Part shown: piece by piece, positions 57,472 to 64,000 of the stretch
Position numbering within the stretch: position 1 is the stretch's first letter
Layout of the letters: every line of letters starts with the position of its first letter
From: an uncultured Collinsella sp.
Lineage (GTDB): Bacteria; Actinomycetota; Coriobacteriia; Coriobacteriales; Coriobacteriaceae
DNA length: 64,000 bases
Reading direction: 5' to 3'
Assembly (NCBI GenBank): GCA_900544135.1
Contig: UQTU01000005.1
Span: forward strand, 1 to 64,000
The notes under the pieces: model-generated
The model's input: only the letters and a program-made list of their open reading frames with translations
What the model was told of the DNA's origin: nothing
The model's database searches: none
Program-made: the position numbers and the translations under genes

Positions 57472-58469
57472 TTCTCGTGGTAGGTGGCGCGCATTCGGGG
57501 AAGAGGACCTTCGTGCGCGAAAAGCTCGGGTTCGCGGCGGACGATTTCGTCGACGCGGCGCAGCTTGCGGAGGGCGGCGTGCCCGCGGCTTTTGCCGGCC
57601 GTGTCGCGTACCGTGCTGAGGAACTCGTACGCGCGCTCGACGCTGACCGGGCGCTCGAGCGGCTGATCGGCTTCGACGCAGTGATTCTGCCCTTGGTCGG
57701 CTCGGGGGTCGTCCCCATGCGTGCGGAAGACGCCCAATGGCGCGAGCGCGCGGGGCGTCTGGGATGCGCGCTCGCTGCGCGCGCCGACGTCGTCGTGCGC
57801 ATGACGTGCGGGATTCCCCAGGTCATCAAAGGAAACCTTACCGATGCGCCTCGAGGGACGCAGGGCGCGGGCGCGCCTTTGGAAGTCGTCTTCGTGCGCC
57901 ATGGTGCCACGGCGGGCACGGAAGACCATCGCTACAGCGGGGCGGGCACCGACGAGCCCCTGTCGAGCGCGGGCGAGCGCGCTTTGCGCGACCTCGCGTG
58001 CGATCGTGACGTGTTCCGTGTTATCACGAGCGGCATGGCCCGCACCGACCAGACGGCGCGCATCCTCTTCCCGAACGCGGAGCTTATGGCGTGCCCCGGT
58101 CTGCGCGAGATGGATTTCGGCGACTTCGAGGGGCGAAGCGCCGCCGAGCTTAAAGAGGATGCGCGCTACCGCGCCTGGGTAGACTCCTGGTGCGAGACGC
58201 GCTGCCCGCATGGCGAGGGCAAGAGCGATTTCACCCGCCGCGTCGTCGCGGCGTTTCGGGAGGCGTGCGAATCGGAGTGTGCCCAGGGGAGTGGGCGCGC
58301 CGTCTTCGTCGTTCACGCAGGTACCGTGAAAGCGCTGCTCTCCGAGCTAGCTGTTCCGAAAATGGGATATTTCGACGTGCATACCGAGCCGGGCGGCGCA
58401 TGGGCCGCCACCTGGGATGGGCGCTGCCTTCGCGACGTTCGCCCCGCTTCGGGGGGCGATGCCCGGTGA
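57468..58469 (+). CDS. Fusion of a CobU-like domain and a CobC-type histidine phosphatase
   Basis: The 333-residue protein has two parts. Residues 1-130 resemble CobU (VVGGAHSGKRTFVREKL P-loop; DAQWRERAGRLGCALAARAD; CGIPQVIKG), but the RxxRHR region with the guanylylated histidine is missing. Residues about 142-333 are a histidine phosphatase with VVFVRHGATAGTED, SGMARTDQTA and FVVHAGTV, like alpha-ribazole phosphatase CobC, which removes the 5'-phosphate at the end of the pathway. The first domain may retain nucleotide binding only. It overlaps cobS and cbiB by a few bases. Confidence 0.82.
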   Translation: MILVVGGAHSGKRTFVREKLGFAADDFVDAAQLAEGGVPAAFAGRVAYRAEELVRALDADRALERLIGFDAVILPLVGSGVVPMRAEDAQWRERAGRLGCALAARADVVVRMTCGIPQVIKGNLTDAPRGTQGAGAPLEVVFVRHGATAGTEDHRYSGAGTDEPLSSAGERALRDLACDRDVFRVITSGMARTDQTARILFPNAELMACPGLREMDFGDFEGRSAAELKEDARYRAWVDSWCETRCPHGEGKSDFTRRVVAAFREACESECAQGSGRAVFVVHAGTVKALLSELAVPKMGYFDVHTEPGGAWAATWDGRCLRDVRPASGGDAR

Positions 58470-59443
58470 TGACGATTCTTGCCGTCGCTGCCGGGTTCGC
58501 GGCCGACCTTGCCTTCGGCGACCCGCGCTGGCTTCCCCATCCCGTCGTCGCCATGGGGCGCGCGATCACGTGGGCCGAAGGCCGCCTGCGGCGCGCATTC
58601 CCGCAAACGTCCGCGGGCACGCGCGCCGCAGGGCTTGTGCTCGCCGTGGCGCTTCCGCTTGCGTGTGGGCTTTTGACCTGGGGAATCCTGCATCTTTGCG
58701 GCATGGTTCACCCCGGCTTGCGCTTCGTGGCCGAGGCATGGGCGAGCTATCAGATTCTCGCGGCATGCGAGCTGAGCCGCCAGAGCCTGGCCGTGGCCCG
58801 CGCGTTCTCGAAGGGCGGCCTTGTCGCGGCGCGCGAAGCCGTCGGGCTCATCGTGGGACGCGACACGTCTGTTCTCGACGAGCAGGGCGTTGCGCGCGCC
58901 GCCGTGGAAACGGTGGCGGAGAACGCGAGCGACGGTGTCATCGCGCCGCTTTTCTACCTTATGATCGGGGGTGCGCCCTTGGGCATGGCGTACAAGGCGG
59001 TGAACACGCTCGACAGCATGGTAGGCTACAAAAACGAGCGCTACATCGACTTCGGCTGCGCCTCGGCGCGCCTCGACGATGCGGTGAACTGGATTCCCTC
59101 GCGCTTATCGGCCCTGCTCATGATCGCCGTGTGCCCGATCGTCGGGCTCGACGCGCGCGGGGCGGCGCGCATCTGGCGCCGCGACAGGCGTCGCCATGCG
59201 AGCCCGAACGCGGCGCAGACCGAGTCAGCGTGCGCGGGCGCGCTCGGGCTGCGCCTGGCAGGACCCGCGGTGTATTTCGGCAAGCTCGTTGAGAAACCGA
59301 CGATAGGCGACGCGTCCCGCGAAATCGAGTGGGGCGACATCGCCCGGGCGACAAGGCTCATGCTCGCCGCGTCCGTATGCGCGCTCGTCGTCTTCGGCGC
59401 CGCGCGCGCGGCGGTCGTGCTCGCCGTGGGGGCGATGGTATGA
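58469..59443 (+). CDS. cbiB: Adenosylcobinamide-phosphate synthase
   Basis: The 324-residue membrane protein attaches aminopropanol phosphate (or a related linker) to adenosylcobyric acid. Family motifs are FGDPRWLPHPVVAMGRAI, GRDTSVLDEQGVARAAVETVAENASD and MAYKAVNTLDSMVGYKNERY. The ATG at 58469 shares its A with the previous stop (TGATG). It overlaps the cobD start by four bases. Confidence 0.93.
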   Translation: MTILAVAAGFAADLAFGDPRWLPHPVVAMGRAITWAEGRLRRAFPQTSAGTRAAGLVLAVALPLACGLLTWGILHLCGMVHPGLRFVAEAWASYQILAACELSRQSLAVARAFSKGGLVAAREAVGLIVGRDTSVLDEQGVARAAVETVAENASDGVIAPLFYLMIGGAPLGMAYKAVNTLDSMVGYKNERYIDFGCASARLDDAVNWIPSRLSALLMIAVCPIVGLDARGAARIWRRDRRRHASPNAAQTESACAGALGLRLAGPAVYFGKLVEKPTIGDASREIEWGDIARATRLMLAASVCALVVFGAARAAVVLAVGAMV

Positions 59444-60663
59444 GGGAAGACCACGCCGCGCCCCGGGCTGCCGGGGGAATCCTGCGCGCCCGTACGCATG
59501 GGGGCAGCTCGCAATCGCTCGGCATCGCTTGCGAAGGGGGCGCCTCCGACCTTATCGACTTCTCGGTGAACGTGAATCCGGCAGGCCCCTCGCCGCGCGC
59601 CGTCGCCGCAGCTTGCAAGGCGCTTTCTCGAATCGACGCCTACCCCGATAGGGAAAGCCGCGCCCTCGTTCGCGCCCTAGCGCGCGCCCAGGGCATTCCC
59701 GAAGATACTATCGTCTGCGGCGCGGGCGCGTCCGACATCATCTGGCGGCTCGCCGCGGCGGTGCGCCCGAAACGTATCGTCGTGTGCGCGCCGACGTTCT
59801 CTGAATATGCGGAGGCGGCATCGTACTACGGCGCATGCGTGCAGGAGTTCCCGCTCTCCGAAGCGGACGACTTCGACGTGCCCGCCTCCTTCGCCAGCGC
59901 GATCGAGGGGCCGGGAGACGTGGCGTACCTCTGCAATCCGAACAACCCGACGGGGCGCCTCGTCGACCCCCGCGTGATCGATGCCGCGGCTTGCCGCTGC
60001 GAGCAGGTGGGCGCGCTGCTCGTCGTGGACGAGTGCTTCCTCGGATTTGCGCCCGACGCCCGCGAAAGGAGCGTGGCCGCACGCGCCGCGTGTTCGCGCC
60101 ATGTGGCCGTGCTCTCCGCGTTCACCAAGCTCTACGGAATGGCGGGGTTGCGGTTGGGATATCTGATTAGCGGAAACGCCCAACTCATCGAGGGGATTCG
60201 CCGGGCGGGGCAGGCGTGGCCCGTCTCCTCGGTCGCCGAGGCCGCGGGCATCGCCGCCCTGGAAGACGTCGAATACGTCTCGCGCACGCGCGATGTATTG
60301 GCGGGCGAGCGAGCGTGGCTTTCCCACGAGCTCTCCTCGCTCGGGCTTTCCGTCGTGCCGTCGGATGCGAACTTCCTTTTAGTCCGCACGCCGGCGAAAG
60401 ACATCCCCGAGCGCCTGTATAAACAGGGGGTTTTGGTCCGCACGTGCGACTCGTTTTCGGTACTGTCCCGTTTCTGGTGCCGCGTCGCGGTGCGCACGCG
60501 CAAGGAGAACGCCCGGCTTGCGATGGCGTTCAGCCGCGCGCTTCGGGCGGAAGGCGCATCGGGCGAAGGCGAACCCGACGAACGGGGCGGCGCTTCTTGC
60601 AGTGACGCTATGGCGGGCGCGGATAGCCGAGGCTCGGCGAAGGAGGTCGATACCCGTGGGTAG
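59440..60663 (+). CDS. cobD: L-threonine-O-3-phosphate decarboxylase
   Basis: The 407-residue PLP enzyme of aminotransferase fold I makes aminopropanol phosphate for the nucleotide loop. It shows DFSVNVNPAGPSPRAV, CNPNNPTGRL, LLVVDECFLGF and the PLP-lysine region LSAFTKLYGMAGLRLGY. The C-terminal tail of about 40 residues (Ala/Gly/Asp-rich) extends beyond the usual end and overlaps the cbiP start. It begins with ATG overlapping the cbiB stop. Confidence 0.92.
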   Translation: MREDHAAPRAAGGILRARTHGGSSQSLGIACEGGASDLIDFSVNVNPAGPSPRAVAAACKALSRIDAYPDRESRALVRALARAQGIPEDTIVCGAGASDIIWRLAAAVRPKRIVVCAPTFSEYAEAASYYGACVQEFPLSEADDFDVPASFASAIEGPGDVAYLCNPNNPTGRLVDPRVIDAAACRCEQVGALLVVDECFLGFAPDARERSVAARAACSRHVAVLSAFTKLYGMAGLRLGYLISGNAQLIEGIRRAGQAWPVSSVAEAAGIAALEDVEYVSRTRDVLAGERAWLSHELSSLGLSVVPSDANFLLVRTPAKDIPERLYKQGVLVRTCDSFSVLSRFWCRVAVRTRKENARLAMAFSRALRAEGASGEGEPDERGGASCSDAMAGADSRGSAKEVDTRG

Positions 60664-62155
60664 GGCGAAGCCCATCATGATCCAGGGCACCATGTCGAAC
60701 GCGGGGAAGAGCCTGCTTGCGGCGGGGCTGTGCCGTGTGCTTTCGCAGGACGGCCTGCGCGTGGCTCCCTTCAAGAGCCAGAACATGGCGCTCAACAGCG
60801 GTGTCACGGCCGACGGGCTCGAGATGGGGCGCGCCCAGATCATGCAGGCCGAGGCGTGCGGCATCGCGCCCGACGTGCGCATGAACCCCATCCTGCTCAA
60901 GCCCGAAAGCGACCACCGAAGCCAGCTCATCGTGGCCGGCAAGGCGCAGGGAGCCTTTGCTGCGAGGGACTACTTCGCGCGAAAGATGGCGCTCATGCCG
61001 CAGATTTTGGAGGCGTTCGATTCGCTCGCGGAGGAAAACGACGTTATTGTCATCGAGGGCGCCGGCAGCCCCGTCGAAATCAACCTTGCCGAAAACGACA
61101 TCGTCAACATGGGGCTCGCGCGCGCCGTGTCCTCCCCCGTGCTGCTCGCGGGCGACATCGACCCAGGCGGGGTGTTTGCCCAGCTCTACGGCACGGTCGC
61201 GCTCCTTGCGCCCGAGGATCGCGCGCTTTTGCGGGGGCTTGTGGTAAACAAGTTCCGCGGCGATGTGGAAATCCTGCGCCCGGGTTTGGCTCCGCTCGAG
61301 AAGATGTGCGGGGTTCCCGTCGTGGGGGTCGTGCCGTATCTTACGCTCGACCTGGACGACGAGGACTCGCTCGCGCCGCGCCTAACTGCCCACGAGGCGC
61401 GCGGCGTCATCGACGTCGCCGTCGTGCGCCTTCCGCATCTGTCGAACTTCACCGACTTTGACCCGCTTTCGCGCGTGCCCGGCATGGGCGTGCGCTACGT
61501 TTCCTCGACGACCGATCTGGGCCGACCCGACCTGGTGGTGCTCCCCGGCTCGAAGACCACGCTCGACGACGCACGCTGGCTTGCGGCTAGCGGCATCGGA
61601 GCCTGTGTACGCGCGCTTTCGGGCGCGGGCACGCCGGTGCTCGGCATATGCGGAGGCTACCAGCTTTTGGGAGACGAGCTTTCCGACCCGCACGGCAGGG
61701 AAGGCGCTGGCACCGCGCGCGGGCTCGGGCTCATCCCTGCAAGTACGGTGTTCAGGGAGGAAAAGCACCTCGCCCAGTCGGAGCTGCGCATCACGGGCGC
61801 CCAAGGCGCGTTCTCGGTGTGGAACGGCATGACGGCGCGCGGGTACGAGATTCACGACGGCGAAACGACCGTCTCCTGCGCCCCTGCGGGCATGATTGGC
61901 GGCAAACCAGAAGGCGCGGCCTTCGGAAACGTGTTCGGAACCTATCTCCACGGCCTGTTCGACGAACCGGGGGTGGCGCTCGCCCTCGCGCGCTCGCTCG
62001 CGCGCATGCGCGGCCTGCCCGAGAGCGTCGTGGGTGCTGAGGGCGCGGTGTCCGCGGCCGATCACCGTGCGCGCGAGTTCGACCGCCTGGCCGACTCCGT
62101 CCGCAGGGCGCTCGACATGGAGTATGTCTACCGCATTATCGAGGAGGGCGTATGA
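60656..62155 (+). CDS. cbiP: Cobyric acid synthase
   Basis: The 499-residue glutamine-dependent enzyme amidates the b, d, e and g side chains. The N-terminal part has IMIQGTMSNAGKSLLAAGLC and FKSQNMALNS. The C-terminal amidotransferase part has VLPGSKTTLDD, the nucleophile loop LGICGGYQLLG and GTYLHGLFD. A GTG start at 60656 is chosen for its AAGGAGG site and the position of the first family motif. It overlaps cobD and cobA. Confidence 0.95.
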   Translation: MGRAKPIMIQGTMSNAGKSLLAAGLCRVLSQDGLRVAPFKSQNMALNSGVTADGLEMGRAQIMQAEACGIAPDVRMNPILLKPESDHRSQLIVAGKAQGAFAARDYFARKMALMPQILEAFDSLAEENDVIVIEGAGSPVEINLAENDIVNMGLARAVSSPVLLAGDIDPGGVFAQLYGTVALLAPEDRALLRGLVVNKFRGDVEILRPGLAPLEKMCGVPVVGVVPYLTLDLDDEDSLAPRLTAHEARGVIDVAVVRLPHLSNFTDFDPLSRVPGMGVRYVSSTTDLGRPDLVVLPGSKTTLDDARWLAASGIGACVRALSGAGTPVLGICGGYQLLGDELSDPHGREGAGTARGLGLIPASTVFREEKHLAQSELRITGAQGAFSVWNGMTARGYEIHDGETTVSCAPAGMIGGKPEGAAFGNVFGTYLHGLFDEPGVALALARSLARMRGLPESVVGAEGAVSAADHRAREFDRLADSVRRALDMEYVYRIIEEGV

Positions 62156-62667
62156 TCCACGTGTATCATGGCGACGGCAAAGGCAAGACCACGGCGGCGA
62201 TGGGCCTCGCCCTTCGCATGCTCGCCGCAGGCCGCCGCGTCGTCGTCGTGCAGTTCCTGAAAGACGGCGAAAGCGGGGAGGTGCGCCTGCTCGCCGAGCA
62301 TTTCGGCGTGCCCGTGTTCGCGGGGAAGGCGTCGGACAAGTTTACCTGGTCCATGACGTCGGAAGAACTTGCCGCGACGCGCGAGCTGCACGATGGGAAC
62401 CTCGCTTCCGCGCTCGCCGAGCTCGAGGGCGCGCAGGAGGGGCTGCTCGTGCTCGACGAGGCGCTCGACGCGCTTTCGAAGGGGCTTGTCGACGAGGCGC
62501 TCGTGGACCGCGCGTTCGATATGTCCGCGCGCGGCGTCGAAGTAGCGCTCACCGGACGCGCGCCTTCCCGCAAGATCGCGGAGAAGGCCGACTACATAAC
62601 CGAGATGCGGTGCGAGAAACACCCCTACGAGCAGGGGATATGTGCAAGGGAAGGAGTGGAGTACTAG
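62152..62667 (+). CDS. cobA: Corrinoid adenosyltransferase, BtuR/CobA type
   Basis: The 171-residue P-loop enzyme transfers adenosine from ATP to the reduced cobalt. The Walker A loop GDGKGKTTAAMG stands at residues 7-18, followed by VVVVQFLKDGESGE and LLVLDEALDALSKGL, matching the BtuR family. It is unrelated to the uroporphyrinogen methyltransferase that shares the name cobA. A GAGGAGGG site precedes the ATG, which overlaps the cbiP stop. Confidence 0.93.
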   Translation: MIHVYHGDGKGKTTAAMGLALRMLAAGRRVVVVQFLKDGESGEVRLLAEHFGVPVFAGKASDKFTWSMTSEELAATRELHDGNLASALAELEGAQEGLLVLDEALDALSKGLVDEALVDRAFDMSARGVEVALTGRAPSRKIAEKADYITEMRCEKHPYEQGICAREGVEY

Positions 62668-63309
62668 ATGGATTCCAAGGAGATGGCGCCTGGGGACATC
62701 GAGCGGCGCAGCTTTGAGATCATCACCGAAGAGCTCGGCGGCCGCACGTTCCCGCCGCTCGAAGAGCCCGTCGTGAAGCGCGTCATCCACACCACTGCTG
62801 ACTTCTCGTACGCCGATTCCCTCGTGTTCACCCATGACGCCGCGCACTGTGCGCTCGACGCACTGCGCGCAGGGGCCACGGTGCTCACCGATACGAACAT
62901 GGCGCTCGCAGGCATAAGCAAGCCCGCGCTCGCGAAGCTCGGCTGCAAGGCCGTGTGCTACATGGCCGACCCTGATGTCGCCGCGGCTGCGCGCGCCGCG
63001 GGCACGACTCGCGCCGTTGCGAGCATGGACAAAGCTTGCGGCATCGAGGGTCCGCTCATTGTGGCCGTCGGCAACGCTCCCACAGCACTTCTGCGCCTCG
63101 CCGAGCTCATGGACGCGGGGAAGATCACGCCCGCGCTCGTCGTTGGGGTGCCGGTCGGGTTTGTGAACGTGGTTGAGGCGAAAGAGGAGCTACTCGCGCG
63201 ACGCGTGCCGGCCATCGTCGCGAGGGGTCGCAAGGGCGGCTCGACCGTGGCGGCCGCCATTATGAACGCGCTGCTCTACCAGATCACGCGCACAGGCGGC
63301 CCGAAGTGA
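62668..63309 (+). CDS. cbiC: Cobalt-precorrin-8 methylmutase
   Basis: The 213-residue enzyme moves the C11 methyl to C12, making cobyrinic acid. The catalytic histidine lies in VIHTTADFSYADSL; LTDTNMALAGISK, VAVGNAPTALLRL and VGVPVGFVNVVEAKEEL complete the family pattern. It begins directly after the cobA stop and overlaps cbiJ (GTGA). Confidence 0.94.
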   Translation: MDSKEMAPGDIERRSFEIITEELGGRTFPPLEEPVVKRVIHTTADFSYADSLVFTHDAAHCALDALRAGATVLTDTNMALAGISKPALAKLGCKAVCYMADPDVAAAARAAGTTRAVASMDKACGIEGPLIVAVGNAPTALLRLAELMDAGKITPALVVGVPVGFVNVVEAKEELLARRVPAIVARGRKGGSTVAAAIMNALLYQITRTGGPK

Positions 63310-64000
63310 CGGCGCCCGCATCCGCGCCGGCGCTGCGCATCTTCGCCGGCACCACCGAGGGCCGCCTTCTGTGCGAATGGGCGAGCGGGGTGGGCATCCC
63401 CGCCCGTGCCTACGCGGCAACCGAGTACGGAGGCGAGCTTTTGGGCGAGCTTCCGGGCATCGAGGTGCATGCGGGCAGGCTCGACGAGGCCGACATGGAG
63501 CGCGAGCTTTCCGGCGCGCGCATCGTCGTCGATGCCACGCACCCCTTCGCTACGCTCGCAAGCGGCAACATCCGGGCCGCTTCGCTCGCCGTGGGTGCAC
63601 GATGCCTGCGCCTTGCGCGCCCGGTCGAGGCGCTGCCCAAAGGCGTCGTGTCGGTCGCGTCGATCGCCTGCGCGGCGCGCTTTCTCTCCGAGAACCCGGG
63701 TCGCGCGCTTCTCACGACGGGGAGCAAGGAGCTTGCTCCCTACACGTGCGTCACCGATTTCGCGGAGCGCTTCTTCGTGCGTGTGCTCCCGCTGCCCGGT
63801 GCTATAACGAAGTGCATCGACGCGGGGTTTTCGCCGTCGCACGTCATCGGCATGCAGGGGCCCTTCACCCGCGAGCTCAACGAGGCGATGCTTCGGCAGG
63901 TGGGCGCCCAGTGGCTTGTGACCAAGGACTCGGGAACTGTAGGCGGCACGGCCGAGAAGATCGCCTCCGCACGCGACGTGGGAGCGCGCTGTATCGTGGT
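63306..64000 (+). CDS. cbiJ: Cobalt-precorrin-6A reductase (3' end outside the window)
   Basis: The frame is open to the window edge, giving at least 231 residues of CbiJ/CobK, which reduces the macrocycle with a pyridine nucleotide. Visible motifs are LRIFAGTTEGRLLCEW, VVDATHPFA, LLTTGSKELAPY, VIGMQGPFTRELNEAM and LVTKDSGTVGGTAEK, and only the last part is missing. It starts with GTG overlapping the cbiC stop. Confidence 0.92.
   Translation, partial: MTAPASAPALRIFAGTTEGRLLCEWASGVGIPARAYAATEYGGELLGELPGIEVHAGRLDEADMERELSGARIVVDATHPFATLASGNIRAASLAVGARCLRLARPVEALPKGVVSVASIACAARFLSENPGRALLTTGSKELAPYTCVTDFAERFFVRVLPLPGAITKCIDAGFSPSHVIGMQGPFTRELNEAMLRQVGAQWLVTKDSGTVGGTAEKIASARDVGARCIV

Overview
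The window looks like a chromosomal segment of a high-GC, anaerobic Gram-positive gut bacterium of the class Coriobacteriia, most likely Collinsella or a close relative. This is inferred from gene content and style: a T-box controlled ileS, an HPr/enzyme I/fructose PTS block, an Asp23 protein, a SigB-type sigma cluster, an oxygen-independent (cbi-type) cobalamin pathway and GC-rich codons. No 16S rRNA gene is present, so the genus is an inference.

Layout. (1) 1-965: a truncated IS3-family (IS150-like) element whose intact end lies in the loop of what was the terminator of the next gene. (2) 975-2057 (minus): a GldA-like metal-dependent dehydrogenase. (3) 2.2-28.5 kb (plus): a housekeeping run. 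It holds ileS behind an Ile T-box, lspA, an RluD-type synthase, a glycosyltransferase, a small prepilin peptidase, dgt, rarA, a DUF948/RsbW-like/SigB-like/AI-2E-type cluster, alaS-ruvX-mltG-yqeG-aroK-aroB-like, an M24 peptidase, and efp-asp23-nusB-xseB-tlyA-nadK-recN. (4) 28.6-36.5 kb: sugar uptake and phosphorylation, with an RpiR regulator divergent from fruA (IIBCA), then ptsH, ptsI and two tandem PfkB kinases. (5) 36.6-42.2 kb: cca, tRNA-Glu(CTC), a flippase-like membrane protein, a TetR regulator with a candidate operator, and a radical SAM protein. Copies of a REP-like palindrome lie here and at 31.8 kb.

(6) 42.2-48.0 kb (minus): a five-gene operon behind a cobalamin riboswitch. It encodes an exported Tat/lipoprotein form of the cobaltochelatase CbiK, a small NEAT-like lipoprotein, a large substrate-binding lipoprotein, a BtuC/FecD-type permease and an ATPase with extra N- and C-terminal regions. 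(7) 48.2-64.0 kb (plus, running off the right edge): a tightly overlapped anaerobic cobalamin operon, cbiF-D-(L remnant)-G-H-ET-A-cobT-U-S-(CobU-like/phosphatase fusion)-cbiB-cobD-cbiP-cobA-cbiC-cbiJ. It is visibly richer in GC than the housekeeping region.

How it fits together. Regions 6 and 7 are head to head and concern one cofactor: region 6 would capture or prepare a metal or tetrapyrrole outside the membrane and import it when B12 is scarce, while region 7 builds cobalamin. The clearest oddities are a cbiL reduced to 77 codons by an internal deletion, an aroB homologue lacking both metal-binding histidines, an RsbW-like protein lacking its ATP-site asparagine, a fusion of a stripped-down CobU domain to a histidine phosphatase, and a 129-bp element with perfect 30-bp inverted arms upstream of ptsH.
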